A DNA stretch of 64,000 bases from Tetranychus cinnabarinus. Its lineage: Eukaryota; Arthropoda; Arachnida; Trombidiformes; Tetranychidae. Below are positions 11,301-22,000 of the stretch, piece by piece. The notes under the pieces were generated by a model that had not been told where the DNA came from, ran no database searches, and saw nothing but the letters and a program-made list of their open reading frames with translations. How positions within the stretch are numbered: position 1 is the first letter of the stretch; each line of letters begins with the position of its first letter. The position numbers were made by a program, and so were the translations under genes. The DNA lies in contig WHVY01000005.1 in NCBI GenBank assembly GCA_022266195.1, forward strand, positions 5,580,001-5,644,000, given 5' to 3'.

Positions 11301-12530
11301 TTTTTTATTACGACCTTGGATGCTTGTAGAGCTATTTACTGATGATGATGATGTTGGAGATGAAGATGATTTCTCTTTTTTCTTGACCTTTCCTCCACTG
11401 TTACCATCTTTATTGTTTTTTGAATTGGTAGTCAACTTATTCTCACTAGGCGATGGTCCACAAACACTTCCACCATTATTACCACAACCACCAACAATCC
11501 CACTACCATTACTACTTCCTACCATGGTGATACCACTAGTAACACCACCACTGTTTCCAGTACCGATTTCTCCTTTATTTCCAGTCACATAGTAGACAAG
11601 ATCATCTATTGATTGGTCACCAATGTGTCCATCAATGTCTTGAGCTGTGTAAACGGTTTCTCCTTTTTTTGATTTCTTCTTTTTCTCTGTTTTAGAGTTG
11701 CTTGAGCTACGATTACCCTTATTATTACTATTATTGTTACTAGTACTGGTACTGGTACTATTATTGTTATTAGAAGAGTTGCTGTTGTCTTTACTGACGT
11801 CTTTGTTATTATCATTGGCAAAATTGTTAGTATTAATAGCAGTTAAGTTAGGATTAATAGTACTATTGATACTGACGTTACTCTTAGTTGTAGAGTTATT
11901 ATTTAAACTTGCATCTTCCATTGACTCACTGGTGGGTTCACTAGGTGGGCGTTTGAGACTATCAAAATTGACGAAAGAGTCCACACTCGAGCCATTTTGG
12001 TTGAGATTGGAGGTTAAGGATGAATCTGGGATTTTACAACTGTTGGCTGATGATGATGAAGTATTTATAGGGACACTAGAAGAATTTGAACCATCTGATC
12101 CTTTGCTTTCACTTGGTTTACTCTTGATATCACTTTGATTGGAACTCTTAGGTGAATGATAGTTTTTTAATTCAAATGTCCGACGGTATTCAACCAATTC
12201 AATAGAATTACTATCATCTACACCACGAGCACCACCAATAACATTATTGCCACAGGCACCAGGATAATCACCAGTTAATATTCTATCACCATTGCCCTTA
12301 TTATTGTTAGGGTTCATCTTTGAAAAACCAACATCACCGGTACTCTTGAAATAACCACTAATTGATGCATTCAATCGACGAACCAGCGGACATTTTTCTC
12401 TTTCAGGAATTTGATGGTTGGTAAGTTCTTCCATTACATCTCGAAAGTGTTCATCGCTTAAATTATTGACCTCAATGTCCACACCAATGGAGTCAACTTG
12501 GTCAATGGGAAAGTTAGTTAGAGAACCCAT
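8400..12530 (-). CDS. Large Asn/Ser-rich, mostly disordered protein
   Basis: Function not recognised. Three exons: 12530-8859, 8763-8619 and 8524-8400, joined in phases 0 and 1 by introns of 95 and 94 bp with clean GT and AG ends. They give 1313 residues ending KELIFP. Most of the chain is low-complexity Asn, Ser, Thr and Lys, interrupted by short blocks that look conserved: DIEVNNLSDEHFRDVMEEL near the N terminus, GETVYTAQDIDGHIGDQSID (about 289-308), FQTVKSKHLKRRK (about 600), PKVSYADIAKM (about 740), ESPFTFGFFDD (about 1099), and a C-terminal FNYSQIINFIKTAWESVL. This spacing suggests a scaffold or RNA/regulatory protein, not an enzyme; that is inference. I chose the ATG at 12530 (MGSLTNFP). 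The open frame runs 66 codons further upstream, but that part is a pyrimidine tract translating to Phe/Leu/Ser and is better read as 5' UTR. It is divergent from OXA1L. Confidence 0.75.
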
Positions 12531-13284
12531 ATGAGAGGAAGAAGACAAGGAGAGAAGAGGAGACAGACAGAGATAGATAGATTTTGGTAGAAAAATGGAA
12601 ACAAAATAAGGGAAGCAAGAGAAAGAGAAAAGAAAGAGGAGAAAAAGAAGAAGAGGAACGAAGAAATAAAGAGAAGGATAGAAAGAGGAAAAGAGGAAAA
12701 TCAGCAAGTAGGAGAAGACAAAACACACCCTGTTTATGGAAAAAGATTAGATTTTAGTTCAAATGATTAAATCAAACATAATTACAATACATCTTCCAAC
12801 AGCAGTCGTTTATCAGATTAACTTAGCATTATTTTACACAAAACTGACTGAGAAAATACAGTAAAATCAACCTTCACAATGAAGGCTTCTAAAGAGTCTT
12901 TAGAGAAAAAAACCCTTTAATACACAAGATGGCACCACCGAATGATCTGGTTATTTTGGTTATTTTGGTTTCGAGTGTGATTTTTTTCCTGTTGTTCTGA
13001 GCTTTTCTGTTCCAAATTTTTGAGCTCAAATTCATCCAACCCAACTATGCAACTGTAAAGTGCAAAGACTAATCGTTGTGGAACAATTTCTCCTTTCTTT
13101 AACTAGTGATGATACATGAAATTGTCTTCAGTCAACTAAAATTTACGGCTCAATCCATGAATGTCTCCTTGGTTACATGTAAACAATCTTTCAGCATGTT
13201 ATTTCTAATCAAGTGTTTAGTTAAATTATAATGATTCGTTTCTTGTTTAGCAATTAACTTTAACGCTATTTTCATTAAACAACT
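12531..13284. promoter_or_regulatory. Divergent promoter region between two genes
   Basis: These 754 bp separate the start codons of the Asn/Ser-rich gene (minus) and OXA1L (plus), so both promoters must lie here unless unseen leader exons exist. The octamer AAGATGGC at 12926-12933 matches a YY1/Pho-type core. No clear TATA box is visible. The left 200 bp are the pyrimidine-rich leader of the minus-strand gene. Confidence 0.45.
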
Positions 13285-15020
13285 ATGACCTCAACAATTA
13301 AATTATCACACCTGATTAGGTGTAAGTTTTCTAAATTAAGATCTGTACATCTTAACTGTGATAATCCCTTAAACCCGAATCGATGGTATTCACATGTATC
13401 CTGGAAATCTTCGCATTATACAGTTGACCGACGAAAATTGTTGACTTTCTCTAAGAATCAGCAACTCTTGTCTAGTATCGCCTGTTCCTCTAGATCTGTC
13501 TCATCCAATCCACCAGTATCAGTTGATGTTGATATAGGACCGTTGAATATTTCAAAAATAGCTGAAGAACTGGAAAAATTGAGTAACGCAGATAAGACTG
13601 GAGTTAGTCCTAAAGTTGCTGAGGACAGCGTCTCAGTTACTGATATTGATTTGACTGAATTTACTTCTTTAGCAGAATCTACTATACCAGAAGCACTTTT
13701 AACTGCAACTGACGTTGGGTTAACATGGTGGGCTCCAACAAGTTCGTATTTTTGAAAAAAACTCAATATTTCAACTTATTGCTAATTTCCATATCTTTAT
13801 TATAGATCTTGTTTTCAAATCGTTGATGACATTTCATGAAAATTTACCTTGGTGGGGATCGATTGTGGCACTTACAGTTTGCGTTAGGATGATTCTTTTG
13901 CCAGTAATGATAGTAAATATGAGTAAGGCTTTAAGCTCACATTTCAAGGAAATTTGAGTTGATTATATCTTAATATCAATCTTTTACTTTTACAGGAGCT
14001 ACAAAAGTTATTACACAAAATATTCGGGTCCTTGAAGAACGTCGCTCTGAATTCCGAGCAGCGGTTGAATCTGGAAATCAACCTATGCGTGAGTTTTGTT
14101 ATTCAAGATTTTTTATCGATAATTAATGCATTTCATTTTTTATATTTATTTTAGAAATCAAAACCGCTATAAACTTTGTAGAAACTATGAAAAAAAATCA
14201 TTTGGGAGTTTTCAAATCTATTGCCCCGATGATAGCAATGGTAAAGTCTAACAAACTATTACTCAACTTTATTTATTAATCCTAACGATTTTCTTTTAAT
14301 TTCTAGGGTGTCGTATTTTCTAGTAATTTCTTTGCCATCAGAGGTATGGCAAATTATCCAATTGAATCAATGAAGACTGAAGGACTCTATTGGTTCACGG
14401 ATTTAACTGTGGCTGACCCGTACTTCGTTTTGCCGGCTTTAACATCATTTACATTATATTTTGTTATGATCAGTGGAAATGAAACTGGTAATTTTCATTA
14501 TTTATTTCAATTTTTAATACAACATTTGACAAAAATATGATTTATATTACAATTTCACATTTCTCTTTTATTCAGCTCCGGTTGATCCAATGTCAGCTAA
14601 ATTATTGAAAATTATGCCAGCAGTAGTTTGTCCGGTGATTTTTATTGTTGGTGCAAATTTCCCCGCCGCTCTTGGCACTTATTGGCTCGTAAATAATATG
14701 ATTAGTTTAGGACAAGGGTTCATTCTACGTAGAACAAAAATCCGTGATATATTCGGAATTCCAGATACATCAAAAGCTGCCAAAGAAATGTCTCAAAGTG
14801 CGCTACAAAATACAGTGGATATGCAAAGAGGTTTGTCCGCATATTGCTCGTTTTTTAATCCATTTCAAACAGTTAATTTTCTAATAATTGTAATTTTTAT
14901 TTTCTTAATAATACAGATATCCAAGCTGCAACGGAGGTAATCAAGCAATTTTACCAAGTCAAAATGGCCGAGAATATTAAACTTAAGGCCGTTAAATTGA
15001 AAGAAGACAAAGAGAAGTGA
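13285..15020 (+). CDS. OXA1L: Mitochondrial inner membrane insertase OXA1L
   Basis: This is the Oxa1/YidC/Alb3 family insertase, which inserts mitochondrially made and some imported proteins into the inner membrane. Seven exons: 13285-13741, 13806-13922, 13996-14088, 14155-14240, 14307-14487, 14576-14830 and 14917-15020. The six introns (64-88 bp) have consistent phases (1,1,1,0,1,1) and the product is 430 residues, near the usual length. The first 50 or so residues are rich in Arg, Lys, Ser and His, as in a mitochondrial presequence. The insertase core begins around residue 145 (GLTWWAPT). Membrane segments follow: LPWWGSIVALTVCVRMILLP (about 166-185), the FSSNFFAIRGMANYP region, the hallmark GLYWFTDLTVADPYFVLP, and MPAVVCPVIFIVGANFPAAL before GTYWLVNN. 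The tail is basic and helical, as in the ribosome-binding tail of mitochondrial Oxa1. The ATG is the first in frame and directly precedes the presequence. Confidence 0.95.
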
Positions 15021-15661
15021 AATAAAAGTGGTTTCGTTCAGTGCATTTTTTAGTCTGTGATCTACGATCGATAAACATTTACTTTTTCGCATACGCTATA
15101 CCAGGATATCAGCTACTTCAACTTTCGGATTTATTCGATCTTAAAGTACCGTAATCAACTAAATGGACGTATACCAGCCATTAAACGAGTATCTGATGAC
15201 TTGGTGGATCAGTTGGAAAATCAACATGAACTTTGTTGTTTACATTTTCGGGCTTAGTTAGCTTTATTATATTTGTAAATAGTAGCCCCATAAGACATCT
15301 ATTTCATCGTTGAATTAGAATCAGCCCGAAGTAATTGCTGTTTGACCAGTGTATTTTTTTCTAAATTTTGTTAATTTAATAGTCTGCTCAATAGTGTCGT
15401 CAATCAGTCAAATAATTTATTTGTATTATCTGAGGAAAAATATATTCACCTTTGAAATAAAGGTTGAAATAGTTCACCAAACTTCTAAATTGTCTCAATT
15501 TTTTCTGCTCGATGTAAGTTTTGTCAGAAATTTTTCTCCTCGATTTGCTTCTTTCACTATTTTGATTATTTTGTCTTCAGTTAACTGTTAGACAGTTATG
15601 TTGACAATTAAGTCCCACGAGAATCAATTCTCAGCACCAAGAATGATCAAAGTTGAATAAA
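15021..15661 (+). terminator. Candidate OXA1L polyadenylation signals
   Basis: AATAAA occurs at 15021-15026 (immediately after the stop, probably too close), 15456-15461 and 15656-15661. The two later ones are plausible poly(A) signals giving a 3' UTR of roughly 450-650 bases. Confidence 0.3.
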
Positions 15662-18600
15662 AAAAGCCTCCAAGATCCTATAGACCTAATTTCTGGTAAT
15701 GATAATTTTGTGACAAGATTACTGAACTTTTTTTACTTTTTTTGTTTAACATTGAGCATCTTGTTGATTATCTTCTCATCTTATTTCCTTGTTTATCCTT
15801 TGTCTTTTCTTTTCTTTCTTTTTCTATATTATATTGATTGGTTCCATTTGAAGTTTACACAAGACTCACTGTTAACATCATCATCATTCCCAGAAAGACA
15901 AGGCAAAACTACAACATAACCATCAAAATGACGACAATTTAGGCTACCAATAAATGGTTAACACGATGACAGAAGGAGCAAGCAAATCAGTTACTTAATT
16001 GGTGATCAGGATAAGCTGAAGAACCTTTCAAATATTTGATCGTTCACTTCTCAATAACTTTCATTATTCGTAAGTAAATGAGAAACTCTTGTCAATAGTG
16101 TGAACCTTTATTTATTATCCATTTCTGTCCAATTATCAAACATTTAGGTTCCTTTATGATGTCATAAACAACAACCTTCCAAGGATCGAGAGCAATTAGT
16201 TTACAATTAAAGTGAATTTAAACAAAATACAAAAGGATATGCAAGAATGTAAATTGGATTATTGATCAACAAGTTGAAAGATCAAAGAAAGACTCAAACA
16301 ATAGCAATTTACCCGATTGTCAAAGGCAAATAATTGGTTGGAAATTTGATTCAATTGTTCCCACCAATGGATGGATTCAACTCAATGTTGAAACTGATTC
16401 TTCATTACAAGTGATCAAGGAAAGATGATTTTCATTTAAACTCTTCATAAGACGGGAAAAGAGGAAGATATATTTGTTGATCCTGATTGTTACGATAAAT
16501 TAACAACAAATATAGATGATGAAGGAAACATATAAACTCAATCAACTTACGTTTTGAGAATAAAGGCAAAAGGAGAAAACCAAAAATCATTTAAGCTTGT
16601 TTACTAATCTAAATGAGAAATGGAGAGCAAAAAGAAGACAATAAGACGAGAAATACAGAGGAAGGTGATAAAAAAAAGAAATGTATCAAGAGAAAGATTT
16701 TCATCATTCTTTTATTGTCATTGTTTCCATCATCAACTTCATCATTCTCATCTTATTTTCCCTTCCATCTTCATCAGTGAGCTTCTTCTTCCCTTTATTC
16801 AATCTTGAACGCATAATGGTTAAAGTGAAAATTGCTGTTCTGAATTTATTTGCTGATACTTGAATCTTGCTCACTCCTTCTCTCAATCATCCTCTAACAG
16901 TTCACTCATCATCATCTTTTTTTTGTTACTTTCATTGGTGGAAGAAGAAAAAAAAACTTTCATTTTCGATCTTTTTTTTCCTTGTTTTTAAAGGAATCTT
17001 CTTCCTCTTGTTAAATTGAAGAAGAAATAGAAACTGAAAGTTCCTTAAAGTATATCATGTCAATAGATTTGGCTTTTGGTTTTGTCTCTTGAGATTGAGA
17101 AAGGCAAAGATGAGAGAGACGTAAAAAGAGGACATGATGAGAAGAGAAAAAAAGATTTCATCTTTACTCAGGACCTTTCCCTTTAAATACCAATGTGAAC
17201 ATTGAACTGAAGCAAGAATTGAAGAAGCTTATAAAAGGTGGGAATCAGGAATAAGATGTATTGATGTTGACTGTTATCAATAAAGGTACTTCCATCCATT
17301 TCAATTGATTGTCAAATTCAAGGCATGTATATCCGGCCTCACCAATTCCTGTGAAATGAAATACTTCATGTTTTATTGTATTTCTACTCCTTTCGGAGCA
17401 AAATTTTTCTTTACCATCTCAACTCTAATTTTCCTTCTCATCCAATTCAAGTCCTTACCTTGCTAATTTTCCTGCCTTTTCACAGTTAATCCAATTGCAT
17501 TTTAAATCAAGTCAAGTAAAAGGTTAATCACAATCATATTGCAAAGCAAGTCCATGAATATCTCGACCAATTTCAACATTTCTTATCGACTCAATTTCGG
17601 AGTGAATAATCAAGCAAAAATCAAGTTCAGAATCACATACAAGCTCAACAAATTGCTGTAGTTTATCACGAAAATTATCGATGGATTTTTTTATAACTGA
17701 AATTGTACATTGAGTAAATGTGATGATTCGCAGCTTCAAATGTTGAAGGAACAAAAAAGGCGATTTTGTAGAAAAAGATAATTTTATCTTTTGTTGGAAC
17801 AAATGGTTCAAACCTTGGAATGATGGCTGAAGAGGGAAAAAAGTTAACCCAAGTTGATCTACTGATTTGGTGTAAAAGAGGAACAAAAAATGATTCCCTT
17901 GTTCGTTTTAATAGATATAATAACATCATTTTCACTTTTTTTTCTCACCTCACATCAACTCTCATCAAGCCATTTATCATCATCGTCTGTAGGTTAATCT
18001 TTCACTTTGATGACACAAAAGAAAGTCAAAGAGAAGGTAAAAAAAGCTTTAATCCAAAAGAGGTTTGTAGACAAGACTCGAGACATGTGATCTTGAGAGT
18101 TCAATCAGACCAGGTTGTAGTGATAATGAACAACAGGCTTAACCGAGAATTGGTTGAAGATAAAGAGGACGCTTAAAAAGCGAACGTGATTTACCTTGAA
18201 AATCAATGAATCCATTAAAGGTGAGTGTGTTTCAGTTGCACAACTAAACATGTTGAGAAGACTATAAATAGCAAGTCATGATTAACAATTTCATTTTATT
18301 CCAATCATGAAATTATTGAGTCCTATTATTGCAACTTTTGCATCCAAAGCAAATCCATGTTTTCATCCAAAATGAAATGTTAATGTGATTCCAAGAGATA
18401 CAACATAATCAAATTTTCATCACTAACTGTTATTAAAATTAACAACCGAAATAAAAGTCAATTAAAAATCAATCCATTTCGATGAGACATAAAATAAATT
18501 CAGTAAATTAATCAAACAATCAAATAAAAACAGTTTAAGAATAAATTTTATCCAATTTCAGTCAACCTCAAATGTTGCTCGATAGATGGCAGTAAATTAC

Positions 18601-18721
18601 TAGAAACAAAAAAACCTTTCTTAATTGTCTCAAGTTGAATGTTGATTAATCAAGAGATTTAAAAGATGCCAATTGAACAAACGAATAAATTGCTCAAAAG
18701 ATAATCATTTAGTCAACAGAT

Positions 18722-18727
18722 TTTATT
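18722..18727 (-). terminator. Candidate receptor poly(A) signal
   Basis: AATAAA on the minus strand, about 310 bp downstream of the receptor stop codon. It is the first clear hexamer after the gene. Confidence 0.3.
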
Positions 18728-19034
18728 AAAATTTATATTAAATAATCACTTTGATTGTTAAACCCATATTCAAATATAAAATGAGACTTTTGTCTGAGAA
18801 AAGCAATTTTTACAGTTAATTGTTGATTGAAAAAACTGAATATTACAAACAATTAAACATTTTGTATAAACATCGTAAAATAAAACTTGTAACAATTCAA
18901 CATTGAAACACTTTTGGTTAACAATAAATATTACTTTGGTAACAATTTAAATTTTTTGAGCTCCAATTTTAAATGTCGATATAAAAAGGTTTGAAAATAT
19001 ATTAAATTATTTCGTTGGTAAGATTGATTGTTGC

Positions 19035-22000
19035 TTAAAACCCTGTTGTTGTTAGATGGCAGTGATTACCATAAAAGGTTGTATCGATTGGCGTGTTGGT
19101 TGATTGGTTGATTGATTGTTGAACTTGTTGCTGTTGAAGGTGATGATGGTGAGATGGAGCAATGAGATGAGCATGATGTCCAGTTAGTGGGTGATGATGG
19201 GAATGGTGATGTCGACCGATTAAAGTCTCGTTTGTTTGATCAGACAAGGAATTGCATTCATAAATTTCAGCCTCAACAGTTCCAGTCAAGACTGGGATTG
19301 TCATGAAGCCCGATGAATCAATCAACTGAGATGCAATCAAATCTGGACCCCAAATGTCCTCAATACACTCTAATGATCCAGTCAACTGTTTACCATTAGA
19401 TTCACAGGTATCGATACAATTGGCCGTCGATTCTTGCCTGCAAAATGAACCAAAAAAAAGCAATTGATTAATGGATGAAACTTTTTTTTCGCCCTTTTCT
19501 CTATTCTCAACGTTCCAACGATTTGAAAGTTGGAAAAGTGAAAAGTCAAAAATGCAATTGTCGATTTTGTGAAATTGTAAAATTGATTATATTGCATTAA
19601 TAGATGAATGCGTCGATGATGATAATGATGATGATAACAGAGCAAGATTGATGTTATTCAATGTAATCTTTAACATTAACTTACTTGTTTCCTGAAATCC
19701 TTGAGAGATTCATCAAGTTTGATTTATCTTGATAAGTTGTAAAGAAATTGAGGCAAAAGAAGAGAAAAGAAGAAAAAAAGTTTTAATAAAAAGCAAAACT
19801 ATCAATTAATCATTATAAACAATTTATTTAATTAAATGCAATTCATCAAGAAGAAGAGGAAAAAGATAGAAACAGTCGAAAGTCAAACCAAGTTACAATT
19901 CATTTCTGCTAACATTTATTGCTTTTCGCATAATTTTCATAAATTTTCAGTAAATCAGAAGATTTTTGGAATTTCGTGATTCAGAAAACGCAAAAAAAGA
20001 TTGAGAACAATGTTGATCCAAGAAAAGCTTTTGAATATTAAACAAACAAGATTTTCTGGAATTATTGACTAAAGTCAATTTTTACTCCTGATTTTCTTCA
20101 ATTTCATTTCTAACAACTTAAAAGTAAAGTTTATTGAATTTTATCCGAAACTTTTGGAAATGTTTTCGTTCTAAAAGAAAGCGAAATCTTCGTTTAAACT
20201 GTGTTTCATCAAAATCATATTGTACTTGAAGGCTGTTCGTCTGAATAAGGATTCATTGAAGATTAGAATAGAAATGATTGACTTTAGAAATTCATTTTCC
20301 AGATAAAAGTATCAGCTCTGAGCGTTCAACTACACTCAACTCAAACGATTTGATTGAAGGCGAAAACAAAAGAACAAACCAAAAATGTTGGTTTCATCTC
20401 TTTATTAAATTCCCTTCGCAAATCCTTGACTTTACTCATTAAACATTCAACTATCGATTCACAGCGAAACCTGCTATTCTTCATTCAACAAATATTCGAA
20501 TCTTCAAGTTCTAAACTCACAATAGAGTATAAAAAAAATGATTTTCCAATGAACACTTAAACTGCAACGAATTTTTTAAAATTTCGTTTCGCTCAAGATC
20601 GATGTTTATCTCAAACTTTTACAATAGTTTTCATGATTATCAATAAGAGCGAAATAATTACTTTTGCAAACGAATCCTGAGTTTTCAATATTTCTCTTTA
20701 CCAATTGGAAAATGATAAACAATTAAATGAGGATAAAAGTGATAATAATAACTCCCTGTAAGTTTATCAACATATTTGTTTCGTATTTTATTATTATCGT
20801 TACTTTTTATTATTATTATACAATAAAACCATTATTATCATTATTTTATACCATTTATTGTTATTACCATTATCATTGGTTTCCTATTATTATGTCGAGT
20901 GAATTGTTTTTATTGACTTTCATTGTTAACGAAGAGACAGAGATGAACATGAAGATAATTATATCAATTATAAATTGCATTTTCCTTTCAAATTTTAATG
21001 ATAATTAATTGAGATTAAAGTTTAATTAATTATAAGCAGAGGTTTATCGAGATACATATTTCAATATCGTTTCAATGGAAATACAAATTATCAACAAAAT
21101 TTTCTCCTGTTTTCCATGTTCTCTTATAACCATGATAATGATATTGATCCAGATAATCAGTCAACTTTATCATAATTATCTTGACCAACATTTATTCATG
21201 AAATGTTTTCAAATGTGTTGACCAAATTATTGATGAAAATTTTAATCAATCTGTTAATTCGTTTGGGATTTAGAGTCAATTGACTCACATTAATCTAAAT
21301 TTAATTTCACATTTAAAGTTTACTATTTGCACAATCAAACTCGCATCACTCATGAAACTGTCATTTTCACCGTAATAGCTTCGATCAATCAAATTTTCAG
21401 TTTTGTCCAAAGTCATTATCATAAAAGGGAATAAAAGTTGGAATAAAAGTTTCGAGTGTTAATGGTAGACTTACCTTTACGAGAATCATCGTCACTCCGT
21501 ATCTTCATTATGAGGATAACAATTATTGCGACTATGATTAAAGTGGTGACAGTTCCCATCAGGAGAAGTACTGAAGTGCTGACAACAGTTTCTTCAAAAT
21601 AATCTGAAAACAAAACAATACTTTAGTTAATTGATGTTAATTTGAATTTCGATTAATTAGTTTTAGTGAGATTTATGATAACTTGTCATTTGGTCAGGAA
21701 ATTGGTTGATTGACCTAAATATCGTTAGAATGTTGGGAAGGAAACTTGGCTTTTAATCGATTGGTTTGGGTTAGCGCACAACGAAGCATGAGGCTAAAGT
21801 AATAGTTTTTTAATGTTTTCATAATCAATCGTTAAAAATACTAAAGACTCAAAGTCACTGTGAAGAGCTTTGGATTTTGATGAAATTTTGAATTCGATGA
21901 ATCAATTAAATTGACATTAAGGGAAATGATGCCATTCATTATTTCGACAGGATGAAGCCAAGTTGCAATGAATCTGGTAATGATGCTTTTCGATGGTGAA

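Larger units (their letters stand above)
15021..19034. other. Convergent spacer between OXA1L and the receptor
   Basis: Holds the 3' UTRs of both converging genes. A minus-strand AATAAA at 18722-18727 lies about 310 bp beyond the receptor stop. No gene is supportable. Two overlapping open frames at 17524-17886 (minus) and 17820-18176 (plus) are noted but have no recognisable domain. Confidence 0.5.

Noticed and set aside
9040..12138. Long plus-strand frames opposite the Asn/Ser-rich gene
   Set aside because: Leu/Asp/Val-rich mirror images of the Asn/Ser codon repeats on the real coding strand.
12514..12728. Hydrophobic N terminus as a real signal or membrane segment
   Set aside because: It is translation of a CT-rich leader; MGSLTNFP gives a more natural start.
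17820..18176. Plus-strand open frame of 118 codons in the convergent spacer
   Set aside because: No similarity recognised. It lies opposite another open frame of similar length, and neither has supported splicing.
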